A stretch of DNA of 64,000 nucleotides from Plantibacter auratus. Its GTDB lineage: Bacteria; Actinomycetota; Actinomycetes; Actinomycetales; Microbacteriaceae. The stretch spans positions 186,001 to 250,000 of the forward strand of contig NZ_JBOBFV010000005.1 of NCBI RefSeq assembly GCF_050587365.1, read 5' to 3'. The stretch's first letter is position 1; each line of letters opens with the position of its first letter. This document shows positions 1 to 7,909 of the stretch, piece after piece. The notes beneath the pieces were generated by a model. That model searched no databases, was not told the origin of the DNA, and saw only the letters and a program-made list of their open reading frames with translations. The position numbers and the translations under genes are program-made.

Positions 1-316
1 CCACACCCCAACACGCCGCAACAATCCTGAATTGCGAACACCGCGACCACCGTCCCCAACTCAGGACTCCCCCGGCGTGCCGCGCCAGCCCAGCATCGAC
101 ACACCGGATGTCTCCTGAATTGGGGACACTCCACCGCCTACGTTCACAACTCAGGACGCACCCGGCGCGCCGTGCGCCACAGCACCCGCCCCGGGCCTGA
201 CACGCCACAACCGTCCTGAATTGCGAACACCGTGACCACAGTCCCCAACTCAGGACTTCCCCGGCATGCCGCCCCAGCCCAGCCCCGACACACCGGACAT
301 CTCCTGAGTTGGGGAC
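1..316. repeat. Tandem array of palindrome-bounded elements (two classes alternating)
   Basis: The stretch before the first gene end is filled by three complete and one partial element. Units at 52-127 and 241-316 (76 bp each) are bounded by arms GTCCCCAACTCAGGA and TCCTGAATTGGGGAC (or GAGTTGGGGAC). The unit at 141-228 (88 bp) has arms CGTTCACAACTCAGGA and TCCTGAATTGCGAAC, and the 3' half of another such unit ends near 38. A pair of units recurs with a 189 bp period (52 to 241), so the array arose by tandem duplication. All carry CCCGGC(A/G)(C/T)GCCG after the left arm. The last unit ends 14 bp from the stop codon of the leftward hydrolase, so it may act as its terminator. No gene was recognised here. 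Confidence 0.8.
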
Positions 317-330
317 GGGACCAGGGCGAG

Positions 331-1836
331 TCAGGCGAGGGCGGCGGCGAGCCAGGCACGCAGCTCGGCCTGCATCGGTGCCGACCAACTGTGCGGTTCG
401 TCGTGGAACGTGCCCGTGTAGGCCGAGCGCTCGCCACCGGACCGGTACCGCTCCGTGAGGATCGTGTGCGCATCACGCATGCCGGCCGGTTCGAAGAGCT
501 CGTCGTGCTCGGCGTACTGGACGAGGAGCGGCAAGCGGGGGCGCAGGGATGCGAGCTCCGGCCAGTCACCGACCCGCGACAGCCCCGGTGAGAGGAACGA
601 CCAAGAGTGCTGATCGGCGTGCCCGTCGAGCACACCTTCGAACGTCGACATCATCGCGACCACGCCGGCAGCGCGGATCCGGTCGTCCATGGCTGCGAGC
701 AGAACGGCCCGGGCACCACCACCGGAGAGACCGAAGCACGCGACGGCTCCGGAACGGACCCCGGGCGCGGCCACCAGCTGGTCGAGCGCGATGAGGTCGT
801 CGCGGAGGACGAGACCAGCGAGCGAGGTGCCCAGGACGCCCAGTTCCTTCGCGAGCTGCGGCTCGTTGGCCGCCGCGAGGAGCTCGGACCGCTGCCCGAG
901 CGACACCGCCGCGACCTCCATCCCGCGTCGGATCGACTCAGCCCGACGGCCGGCGAGCTGCAGGTCGACGGTCCGATGGAAACGTTCGGCGACGGCCTCG
1001 TCCGGGATCCGCCGGGATCCCCACCCGAACGCATCGTGGACGAGCACGGTGAACCCGTCGCGCGCGAGGTCGGACGCGACGGCGCGGCCTCCGTAGTAGC
1101 GGTCGCGGAACGCCTGCAACTCCTCGCGCGTGACGGCCGAGGTGGCAGGGACACCATCGGGTCCGTCAGCGAGTTTCTCCCGCCCGACGCGTGTGAACCC
1201 ACCGTGGTCGTGCAGCGCCACCGCACCCGGGAGCACGCCCGTCTCGCCGGCCGGCCGTAGGAGCCACGCCGACGTCGACGCGCCGAACCCGGTCGACCAG
1301 CGGAGTTCGACCCCGTCGACGCCGTCGCGGGTCCAGCTGCCGAGCTCCTCGGGCGGCTCGGTCTGCGCCGGTCGCGGGAGGACACCGAGGACCTCGGCGA
1401 GGCGCGTGCGCATGGCGCCGAGCGACCGGTCTGCGGTACTGACGCCCCGGATCGACTCGCGGAACCGGGCGGCGAGCGCCCGCAGATCGGGGTCGCGCGC
1501 AGGTGAAGGTGTGACCGGTCGGGACCGCACCCCGACGGGCTCGGTGACCGGGACATGGTCCACGACCGGGACGTGGCTAGCGACCGGGACGCCGACCGGT
1601 ACGGGACCGTCCCGCAAGGCAGCATCGAGGGCCGGAACTGACCCTGTCCGGGACCGCACCTCGACAGGCTCGGTGACCGGAACAGGCTCGGCGACCGGGA
1701 CGGGCTCAGCGACCGGAACAGTCTCACCGGCCGGGACGGACTCGGTGATCTGGGCGGGCTCGGTCACCGGCTCAGCGGCCGGGGTCGACCCGACGTCCGA
1801 GTCAGCGCCGGTGCCGGCCTCCGGACCGCTGCTCAC
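331..1836 (-). CDS. Alpha/beta hydrolase (dienelactone hydrolase / acetyl esterase-like) with repeat-derived N-terminal region
   Basis: A predicted esterase-like alpha/beta hydrolase of 501 aa, last gene of the leftward sugar operon. The nucleophile elbow GLSGGG lies near residue 370, followed by an acid in AEHDELF and a histidine in FHDEPHSWS, giving a plausible Ser-Asp-His triad. No signal peptide was seen, so it is probably cytosolic. The start is a GTG overlapping the upstream oxidoreductase stop (GTGA). The first ~110 residues are Pro/Val/Glu-rich (EPVPVAEPVPVTEPVEV) and match translated copies of the REP-like repeat found elsewhere, so this part is probably not catalytic. The true start could lie further inside. 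The substrate is unknown; removal of acyl groups from an imported glycoside is an inference from context. Confidence 0.7.
   Translation of the reverse strand: MSSGPEAGTGADSDVGSTPAAEPVTEPAQITESVPAGETVPVAEPVPVAEPVPVTEPVEVRSRTGSVPALDAALRDGPVPVGVPVASHVPVVDHVPVTEPVGVRSRPVTPSPARDPDLRALAARFRESIRGVSTADRSLGAMRTRLAEVLGVLPRPAQTEPPEELGSWTRDGVDGVELRWSTGFGASTSAWLLRPAGETGVLPGAVALHDHGGFTRVGREKLADGPDGVPATSAVTREELQAFRDRYYGGRAVASDLARDGFTVLVHDAFGWGSRRIPDEAVAERFHRTVDLQLAGRRAESIRRGMEVAAVSLGQRSELLAAANEPQLAKELGVLGTSLAGLVLRDDLIALDQLVAAPGVRSGAVACFGLSGGGARAVLLAAMDDRIRAAGVVAMMSTFEGVLDGHADQHSWSFLSPGLSRVGDWPELASLRPRLPLLVQYAEHDELFEPAGMRDAHTILTERYRSGGERSAYTGTFHDEPHSWSAPMQAELRAWLAAALA
1519..1760. repeat. REP-like repeat array inside the hydrolase coding region
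   Basis: Near-copies of the dispersed repeat occur in frame, for example CCTCGACAGGCTCGGTGACC at 1659-1678 and a diverged copy at 1527-1549, both preceded by GGGACCGCACC. Shorter iterations (ACAGGCTCGGCGACCGG, ACGGGCTCAGCGACCGG) follow to about 1760. Read on the minus strand they encode the PVPV(A/T)EPV peptide. The phase and length keep the hydrolase frame open. Confidence 0.75.
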
Positions 1837-3194
1837 GGCGCGATCGTCGCGACCGGACGCCCGGTCAGCAGCGACTCGTTCCCCGCGATGCCGACCGAGA
1901 TCGCCCGGACGCCGTCGTCGTAGCCGGCAGGCCGTCCCAGTTCGTCCTCGGTGACGCGGTCGAACAGGTGCCGCAGCAGGAACGCGTCGCCGCCGCCGTG
2001 TCCGCCGACGCCCTCGGGGATCTCGATCTCGCGGGCCTCCTCCCAGTGGCGTTGTAGCACGAGGCGTTCCCCGCGCGAGCGCACCGGCGCGACGGACGCA
2101 GCGCCGTCCGCGGTCTCGCCGTCGCCGCTCAGGCTCGGGTCGAGGACGACGCGCCCGTCGGCCCCCACGAGCACGGCGGCGCGCTCCACGACCTCGAGCT
2201 CGACCCTGCCCTCCGTCCCGTTGATGGCGACGCGATACCCCTCCCACGGCGCGTGGGCGTTCAGGGAGTAGCTGAGCGAGGCGCCACCGTCGTACTCGAC
2301 GAGGACGGACAGGTTGTCCTCGATGTCGATCCCGGGCGAGAAGACGTCGCGGTCGCGTAGGTACCCGTCGTGCTGCTCGGCCCGCAGGTAGAGCGACTCG
2401 AGCCGCGGGTCGTCACGGAGGTCGAGGGCGAACGGGTCGTTCGAGCGCCCGCGAGCCGCCGCCTCGGCGTCGTCCGGCACCGATCCACGCCCGGGACGCC
2501 CCGCGAGCCCGCGCTCGGCCGCGTTGGCGTCACCGTAGAAGCGGAGTCCTCCGGTGGCGTAGACGGAGGCCGGCCGAGCCCCGATCCACCAGTTGACGAG
2601 GTCGAAGTGATGCGACGCCTTGTGGATGAGGAGCCCGCCGGAGTGCTCCTTCTCGCGGTGCCAGCGACGGAAGTAGTCGGCGCCGTGCACGGTGTCGAGC
2701 ACCCACTCGAAGTGCACGCTCGTCACCCGTCCGATCCCACCGTCCTGCACGATGCGGCGCAGCTCCGAGTTCCGCGGGCTGTAGCGGTAGTTGAAGGTCG
2801 TCACGACGTTCCGGCCGCTCTCGGCGACGGCCGCTGCAATGCGCTCGACGCCCTCACGGTCGATGGTGAGCGGCTTCTCGACGACGACGTCGGCACCGGC
2901 GAGGAGCGCGCGTGAGACGATCTCGGCGTGCGTGAAGTCGGGGGTCGTCACGATCACCCGGTCGACGCGTTGCTCGGCGATGAGCCGCTCGACGTCGTCC
3001 GGGCCGTATCGAGCCGGCAGCGCGACACCCTGCTCGGCGAGGACCGCCTCGTAGTGGTCGAGCCGGCCGGGGTTGCTGTCGCTCCAGGCGACGAGCTCGG
3101 CGACGTCGGCGTGCGGGCCGACGATGGCGTCGAGGTACATCTGCGAGCGGTGTCCGGTGCCGATGAGGGCGTAGCGTTCGCGGGTCGTGGTCAT
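1833..3194 (-). CDS. Gfo/Idh/MocA family NAD(P)-dependent oxidoreductase
   Basis: A 453 aa sugar or cyclitol dehydrogenase-like protein. The N-terminus has a Rossmann nucleotide-binding start (YALIGTGHRSQMY). The family hallmark EKP is in VVVEKPLT near residue 107, and the C-terminal alpha/beta domain has the conserved LIHKASHHFDLVNWW segment, whose Lys/His residues are typical of the active site. At 453 aa it is longer than the usual 330-400, with extra sequence around residues 225-260. It overlaps the stop of the DUF6807 gene by ATGA upstream and the hydrolase start by GTGA downstream, so the three are translationally coupled. It probably oxidises or reduces a sugar ring carbon of the substrate brought in by the adjacent ABC importer; the substrate is not readable from sequence. 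Confidence 0.85.
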   Translation of the reverse strand: MTTTRERYALIGTGHRSQMYLDAIVGPHADVAELVAWSDSNPGRLDHYEAVLAEQGVALPARYGPDDVERLIAEQRVDRVIVTTPDFTHAEIVSRALLAGADVVVEKPLTIDREGVERIAAAVAESGRNVVTTFNYRYSPRNSELRRIVQDGGIGRVTSVHFEWVLDTVHGADYFRRWHREKEHSGGLLIHKASHHFDLVNWWIGARPASVYATGGLRFYGDANAAERGLAGRPGRGSVPDDAEAAARGRSNDPFALDLRDDPRLESLYLRAEQHDGYLRDRDVFSPGIDIEDNLSVLVEYDGGASLSYSLNAHAPWEGYRVAINGTEGRVELEVVERAAVLVGADGRVVLDPSLSGDGETADGAASVAPVRSRGERLVLQRHWEEAREIEIPEGVGGHGGGDAFLLRHLFDRVTEDELGRPAGYDDGVRAISVGIAGNESLLTGRPVATIAP

Positions 3195-4198
3195 GCGTGT
3201 GGGTCCTTCCGGGTCGGTGCGGCGGGCGCTGTGGTCGGCGCGCTGTCGTGGTGATCGCGGCCCGAATGCGACCGTTCGAGCGCGTCTCGACCTGATGCGG
3301 CGAGCGCCGCGGCCCGGCCGTCACCGGCTGCACCGTCGGCTATGACGACGGCGTAGCGGAACGCGAGGGTCTCGTCGGCTCCGAAGGACAGTTCCTCGCT
3401 GAAGAACGGGGCCGGACAGAGGCCGGCGAACTCCTCGGTGCGCGCGAACCACTGCGGTGGGTGCGCGGGGTTCCGCTCGTCGTCGACGATGACGATGCTC
3501 GACGCCGCGGCCGTTCCGTCGTGGAGGCCGGTGAACCCCATCCACGCGTGGCGGGTGCCGCGGAGCTCCTCACCGCCGCTCCCGTCGGGGGTGTGCAGGG
3601 TGCCGCCGGTGAAGGATCGCGGGCCGCGCCAGAAGAGCCCTCCGTAGCCGGCGTTCTCCCGCCCCTTCGTCGTGGGCGATCCGATCGACAGGTCCCGGCC
3701 GGAGACGTTGCGCATCCGGGTCTCGAAGGTCAGCGTCCAGTCGCCGGCGGCCGGTCGCACGGTGAGCGCGCGCTCCTCGTCGACGAGGTGCCGACCGTCC
3801 TCCGTGATCCACCTGAGCGTGTGCGCGAACCGCACCTCGCCCGGGTCGGCACGGGCGTCCGTGACCGCGACGTGCTCGGAGCGACCGTTGTTCGCGAGTT
3901 GTTCGTAGGCGGTCCCGGTGAAGGTCGGGCCGCCCCAGAAGTTGTCGTCGCCGACGTGCGGGAGGGCCCAGGCGATCCCGGTGTGCCAGACGTGGTCGTG
4001 CGGTCTGGCCAGGGTGACGAGTGCTCCGCCGGCGGTCCGCACCGGGTGGAGATACGGCTTCGGCGACTCGCGCTGGACCGTGTCCGGACGGTAGGTGTAC
4101 CGCAGGATGTCGATCCCGTCGAGGTGCACGGTGATGGCCGAACCGACCTCGTGCGTCAGCGCGAGACCGGTCGGACGGGGGCGGTGGTCGGTGGTCAC
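3191..4198 (-). CDS. DUF6807 / 'PmoA-like' family protein
   Basis: A 335 aa protein of the family usually labelled methane oxygenase PmoA (DUF6807). It has none of the membrane segments of particulate methane monooxygenase and is a soluble, beta-rich protein. Visible features are HPVRTAGGALVTLARPHDHVWHTGIAWAL near residues 50-75, with histidines that could bind a ligand or metal, and WMGFTG plus a conserved ERNPAHP(P)QWFAR block. The GTG start at 4198 is preceded by AGGGGATCCC and replaces a longer open frame lacking a site. It is ATGA-coupled to the following oxidoreductase. Such genes commonly sit with Gfo/Idh/MocA dehydrogenases and sugar importers, so a role in glycoside breakdown is inferred; the reaction is unknown. 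Confidence 0.75.
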   Translation of the reverse strand: MTTDHRPRPTGLALTHEVGSAITVHLDGIDILRYTYRPDTVQRESPKPYLHPVRTAGGALVTLARPHDHVWHTGIAWALPHVGDDNFWGGPTFTGTAYEQLANNGRSEHVAVTDARADPGEVRFAHTLRWITEDGRHLVDEERALTVRPAAGDWTLTFETRMRNVSGRDLSIGSPTTKGRENAGYGGLFWRGPRSFTGGTLHTPDGSGGEELRGTRHAWMGFTGLHDGTAAASSIVIVDDERNPAHPPQWFARTEEFAGLCPAPFFSEELSFGADETLAFRYAVVIADGAAGDGRAAALAASGRDALERSHSGRDHHDSAPTTAPAAPTRKDPHA

Positions 4199-4234
4199 GG
4201 GATCCCCTCGGATGAAGCGGTGGTGGAGCTGCCG

Positions 4235-4279
4235 ATCGACAGGCTCAGGGACCGAAGCGGTTCCCTGAGCCTGTCGAAG
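4235..4279. repeat. REP-like inverted pair
   Basis: Two copies of the dispersed repeat face each other: ATCGACAGGCTCAGGGACCG and, after a short spacer, TTCCCTGAGCCTGTCGAAGG. They could form a hairpin of about 18 paired bases in the transcript between the binding-protein gene (stop 4293) and the DUF6807 gene (start 4198). This could protect or terminate the upstream part of the operon mRNA. Confidence 0.8.
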
Positions 4280-4292
4280 GGCTGTGGCCGGA

Positions 4293-5606
4293 TCAGCCGG
4301 CTGCGACGGCGGCCTTGAGGTCCTTGATGAACCCCTCGGCGGCCTGGTCGGGCGTGTTCTTCCCGAAGAGGACCTGCTCGGTGTACTGCTTGACGAGCGC
4401 CTCGATCGCGCTGCCACCGGCAGGCGTGACGGTCGGCGGCTCACCGATGTCGTCGGCGAGCCCGTCGAGGAACTCGACGACCGCCTGGTCGGTCTCGGCC
4501 AGCTTCGGCGTGATGTATTCGCGGATCTTCGTGTTGGCCGGGACGCCGCGCTCGGTGAGGAGCGAGTCGGCCGCGGTCTCGCTGTTGGCGAGGAAGTCGA
4601 TGAACAGCGCCGCCTCGGCGGGGTGCTCGGTCCGGGCGGACGCCGACCAGTACATCGACGGCTTGTAGTAGGCGGAACCATCGGCGCCGCCGTCCACCGT
4701 CGGCACCCGCAGGAGCTCGAGCGGCGACCCGCTCGCCTCGGTCAGGGCCGTCAGCTGGCTGTTCCACCAGGGGGCGAACGCGGCCGAGTTGGTCGCGGTG
4801 AAGGACTCGGCGAGCCCACCGGCCTGCTTCTCGATGATCGCGGAGGGCGACGGCGTCGCTCCCGCGTTCACGAGGTCGAGGAGGTAGGTCCACCAGGAGG
4901 ACAGGGTCTCCGGCTTGATGGACACCTCGCCCTTGTCGTTGTACAGCTCGTCGCCGTGCTGACGGGCCCAGTTGTTCAGGCCGCCGTCCTCGAAGCCGAA
5001 GGGCTGGAAGCCGTAGATCGATCCGCCACCGGCTGCCGAGACCTGCTCGCTCAGCTCGGTGAAGTCGTCCCACGTCCAGGTCTCGTCGTCGGGCATCTCG
5101 ATGCCGGCTGAGGCGAGGAGGTCGGGGTTCACGACGAAGGAGTAGCTCGTGATGCCCGAGGGGACGCCGTAGAGCGAGTCGTTGACCGTGCCGGACGTCA
5201 GCGTCTCCTTGGGGAAGTCGCCGAGGTCGAGCTGGTCGGTGACCGTGTTCAGGTCGAGGAGCGCGCCCCGGTCGCCGTAGGTGGCGATGTACTTCTCGTC
5301 CATCTGGATGATGTCGGGGGTGTCGTTCGCCGCCGTCTCGGTGGCGAGCTTGTCCCAGTAGCCGGCCCAGTCCGTGAACTGCGGCTCGATGGTGATGTTC
5401 GGATACTCCTTCTCGAAGGCCGCGATGACCTCCTGGGTGGCCGCCGTACGGGCGTCGTTGCCCCACCAGGTGAAGCGGAGGGTGACGGGCTCGTCGGACA
5501 GTTCGGTGGCGGCGTCGCCCCCGGCGCTGCAGCCGGCGAGGAGGAGGGCCGCGACGGCTCCCGTCGCGATGAAGCCGGCGGCTCTGCCGTGCTTGCTGAT
5601 GCTCAT
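4293..5606 (-). CDS. ABC sugar transporter, substrate-binding lipoprotein (CUT1 family)
   Basis: A 437 aa extracellular solute-binding protein. A lipoprotein signal peptide with lipobox LLAGC (Cys near residue 26) indicates anchoring to the outer face of the membrane. The mature part starts VTLRFTWWGNDARTAATQEVI and contains FEKEYPNITIEPQF and DIIQMDEKY, typical of family 1 sugar-binding proteins. The ATG at 5606 follows AAAGGGAACAGC. Unusually the gene is third, after the two permease genes, rather than first. It delivers a mono- or oligosaccharide to the two permeases encoded upstream; no ATPase is nearby, so a shared MsiK-type ATPase elsewhere is likely. Confidence 0.92.
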   Translation of the reverse strand: MSISKHGRAAGFIATGAVAALLLAGCSAGGDAATELSDEPVTLRFTWWGNDARTAATQEVIAAFEKEYPNITIEPQFTDWAGYWDKLATETAANDTPDIIQMDEKYIATYGDRGALLDLNTVTDQLDLGDFPKETLTSGTVNDSLYGVPSGITSYSFVVNPDLLASAGIEMPDDETWTWDDFTELSEQVSAAGGGSIYGFQPFGFEDGGLNNWARQHGDELYNDKGEVSIKPETLSSWWTYLLDLVNAGATPSPSAIIEKQAGGLAESFTATNSAAFAPWWNSQLTALTEASGSPLELLRVPTVDGGADGSAYYKPSMYWSASARTEHPAEAALFIDFLANSETAADSLLTERGVPANTKIREYITPKLAETDQAVVEFLDGLADDIGEPPTVTPAGGSAIEALVKQYTEQVLFGKNTPDQAAEGFIKDLKAAVAAG

Positions 5607-5637
5607 GCTGTTCCCTTTCGAATCGATCGATCCGGAT

Positions 5638-5718
5638 CCGGAGCTGCTGGATCCGGTGGTGCTGGGTCTGGTGCTGGTGGTCTGGTGCGGGTGCTTCGGT
5701 GGTGCTGGTCGGTGGGTC
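5638..5718. repeat. Low-complexity GGTGCTGGT/CTGGATCCG repeats
   Basis: The 117 bp gap between the permease and binding-protein genes is made of degenerate short repeats (GGTGCTGGTGG, TCTGGTGC, GATCCGGATCCGGAG). No promoter or strong terminator was recognised. It might set the relative expression of the binding protein, but nothing in the sequence proves a function. Confidence 0.4.
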
Positions 5719-5723
5719 GGGCC

Positions 5724-6650
5724 TCACTTGCCGCCGGTCGTCGCGATGCCCTTCAACAGGAACCGCTGACCGAACAGGAAGACGAGGAAGATCGGCAGGA
5801 GCGAGACGACACTCATCGCGAACATCGGCCCCCACGAGGTGGAGGATTGCGCGTCCATGAACGCCCGGAGGGCGAGCGGCACCGTGTACATCTCCGGTTT
5901 CGTCAGGTAGAGGAGCTGGCTGAAGAAGTCGTTCCAGGTCCAGATGAAGGTGAAGATGGCGGTCGTCGCGAGCGCCGGCACCATGAGCGGCAGGATGATG
6001 ACTCCGAAGATGCGGGCGTGACCGCAACCGTCGATGCGTGCCGCCTCGTCGAGTTCCTTCGGGATGCCGCGGATGAACTGCACCATGAGGAAGACGAAGA
6101 ACGCGTCGGTCGCGAGGATCTTCGGCAGGATCAGCGGCAGGTACGTGTTCACGAAGCCGAGCTGGGAGAACATGATGTACTGCGGCACGATGATGACGTG
6201 GATCGGCAGCATGAGCGTCATGAGCATCGCCGCGAACCACCAGCGCTTGCCGCTGAACTTCAGTCGGGCGAAGGCGTAAGCGGCCATCGAGCAGGACACG
6301 AGGTTGCCGACGATGCAGCCGAGGACGATGAGCACGGAGTTCAGCAGGAACACGTGGAACGGCTCGGAGAGGGTGTTCCAGCCCTCGCTGTAGTTGCTCA
6401 CCTCGAAGCTGTCGAGGACGATGCCGGGGTTCCGGAAGATCTCCTCCGTCGGGCGGAGCGAGGAGACGACGAGCCAGATCACCGGGTAGAGCATGATGAA
6501 GCCGACGAGGATCAGGCCGATGTGCTTCAGGACCGACTTCCAGGGCGACCACCCACGAGCCCGGCGGTACTGGCGTTCGGCCTCCTTGGCCTCGCGACTG
6601 CGGTTCTTGCTGTCCGTCGTGATGGACCGTGTGGTCAGCGTGTCAGTCAT
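5724..6650 (-). CDS. ABC sugar transporter permease, MalG type
   Basis: A 308 aa inner-membrane permease with about six hydrophobic segments, beginning with a basic cytosolic N-terminus. The EAA loop that contacts the ATPase is visible as EAARIDGCGHARIFGVIILP. A hydrophilic leader of about 35 residues precedes the first membrane helix (IGLILVGFIMLYPVIWLVVSS). Its ATG lies inside the last codons of the upstream MalF-type gene (8 bp overlap), so the permeases are coupled. It works with the MalF partner and the lipoprotein as one importer. Confidence 0.92.
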   Translation of the reverse strand: MTDTLTTRSITTDSKNRSREAKEAERQYRRARGWSPWKSVLKHIGLILVGFIMLYPVIWLVVSSLRPTEEIFRNPGIVLDSFEVSNYSEGWNTLSEPFHVFLLNSVLIVLGCIVGNLVSCSMAAYAFARLKFSGKRWWFAAMLMTLMLPIHVIIVPQYIMFSQLGFVNTYLPLILPKILATDAFFVFLMVQFIRGIPKELDEAARIDGCGHARIFGVIILPLMVPALATTAIFTFIWTWNDFFSQLLYLTKPEMYTVPLALRAFMDAQSSTSWGPMFAMSVVSLLPIFLVFLFGQRFLLKGIATTGGK

Positions 6651-7599
6651 CGTAGTTCACCCAGTATTTCGAGGCCCAGAAGTTGATCGCGGTGAAGACT
6701 CCGATGATGAGGAGCAGGAACCAGGCCATGGCCGAGGCGTAGCCCATGTCGAAGTTCGAGAAGCCGCGGTTGTAGAGGTACAGCGTGTAGAACAGCGTCG
6801 AGTCGGCCGGGCCGCCCGTTCCGCCCGACACGATGAAGGCCTGCGTGAAGGCCTGGAACGCGTGGATGATCTGCAGCACGAGGTTGAAGAAGATGATCGG
6901 GGTGAGCAGCGGCAGGGTGATCTTGGTGAAGCGCTGCCACTTCGTCGCGCCGTCCATCTGCGCCGCCTCGTGGTACATGACGGGGATCTGGCGGAGACCG
7001 GCGAGGAAGATCACCATCGGTGCACCGAAGGTCCACACGTTGAGCGTGATGAGCGTGGAGAGGGCGGTCGACGGGTCGGCGATCCAGCTGCGTCCCTCGA
7101 TCCCGAAGATCGCGATGAACTGGTTCACGAGGCCTTCGCCGCCGAACACCTGCTTCCACAGCACCGCGATGGCGACGGAGGAGCCGAGGAGCGACGGCAG
7201 GTAGTACACGGACCGGTAGATCGCGAGGCCGCGGAGACCGCGGTCGAGCAGGGCGGCCAGGGCCAGTGCCGCGGCGAGCTGGAGCGGCACCGACACGAAG
7301 ACGTACACGAATGTGACACCGAGCGAGTTGTGGAGCCGCTCATCGCCCATCATGCGGATGAAGTTGTCGAGGCCGATGAACTTCGGCGCCTGCAGCAGGT
7401 TGTACTTCGTGAAGGACAGCGCGAGCGAGGCGACCATCGGACCGACGGTGATGACGGCGAGTCCGATGAGCCACGGGAGGAGGAACAGGTAGGCGGCCTT
7501 GTTGTCGCGGCGGTTGTCCTTCTTGATGAAGGCCTTCTCGGCCGCCGTCTGCGGGCGCTTGCCGGCGCTGAGCTTGCGGAGCTCGCCGAGCGCGCTCAC
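6643..7599 (-). CDS. ABC sugar transporter permease, MalF type
   Basis: A 318 aa membrane permease, first gene of the leftward operon. It contains the EAA-type loop EAAQMDGATKWQRFTKITLP and about six membrane helices starting at AYLFLLPWLIGLAVITVGP. A GTG start at 7599 is preferred: it is preceded by GAGGGGTG at good spacing, while the longer frame to 7719 runs through the promoter and operator region. Its promoter and LacI operator lie at 7687-7749. Expression is probably repressed by the LacI protein encoded at 11285. Confidence 0.88.
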   Translation of the reverse strand: MSALGELRKLSAGKRPQTAAEKAFIKKDNRRDNKAAYLFLLPWLIGLAVITVGPMVASLALSFTKYNLLQAPKFIGLDNFIRMMGDERLHNSLGVTFVYVFVSVPLQLAAALALAALLDRGLRGLAIYRSVYYLPSLLGSSVAIAVLWKQVFGGEGLVNQFIAIFGIEGRSWIADPSTALSTLITLNVWTFGAPMVIFLAGLRQIPVMYHEAAQMDGATKWQRFTKITLPLLTPIIFFNLVLQIIHAFQAFTQAFIVSGGTGGPADSTLFYTLYLYNRGFSNFDMGYASAMAWFLLLIIGVFTAINFWASKYWVNYDD

Positions 7600-7686
7600 C
7601 GAACACCCCTCGCGAGTGTCGTCCTGGGCGCTCCTGGAGTTGCACGGACCACGTCGGACCTCCTTGTCGATCGTCGTTGATGACTT

Positions 7687-7749
7687 CCCGGAAAGCGTTT
7701 CCCGGCTGAGCTGCATCAAGTTCTATCACGGCCCCGTCGGACGATGCAA
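7687..7749 (-). promoter_or_regulatory. Promoter and LacI operator of the ABC/oxidoreductase operon
   Basis: On the minus strand a -35 TTGCAT (7744-7749) and -10 TAGAAC (7720-7725) are separated by 18 bp. About 15 bp further downstream is a palindrome GGAAACGCTTTCC (7690-7702, minus-strand reading), the classic LacI-family operator form. A repressor here would block the start of transcription. Together with the site at 7845-7860 it explains how one LacI protein can control both divergent operons. The remaining bases of the 310 bp gap (7600-7909) hold no gene. Confidence 0.7.
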
Positions 7750-7809
7750 CGATTCAATCCGCATCCGTGTCCGATCTGTGATCACCTGCGACCGAATCGG
7801 TTCGAACGC

Positions 7810-7860
7810 TTGCCTTGACCGCGCGCGCCGTTCTACAGTGACCCGGTAAACGCTTTCCGG
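7810..7860 (+). promoter_or_regulatory. Promoter and LacI operator of the rightward catabolic operon
   Basis: A -35 TTGCCT (7810-7815) and -10 TACAGT (7834-7839) are 18 bp apart. The operator GGTAAACGCTTTCCGG (7845-7860) overlaps the expected transcription start. Its core GTAAACGCTTTCC differs by one base from the operator of the divergent operon (GGAAACGCTTTCC), so both are probably read by the same regulator. Confidence 0.7.
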
Positions 7861-7909
7861 ATGGCCCGCGGCCGCCGGGACCGGAACACGAACCAGAGGA
7901 AGAGCCACC

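Noticed and set aside
331..2247. Extended start of the hydrolase gene up to 2247
   Set aside because: It would overlap the oxidoreductase gene by 400 bp; the GTG at 1836 with GTGA coupling is far more likely.
3191..4198. Methane monooxygenase subunit PmoA
   Set aside because: The family label is historical. The protein is soluble, lacks membrane helices and sits with sugar genes.
4441..6552. 703-codon open frame through the binding-protein and permease genes
   Set aside because: Arg/His/Pro-rich out-of-frame shadow typical of GC-rich DNA; conserved domains lie in the other frame.
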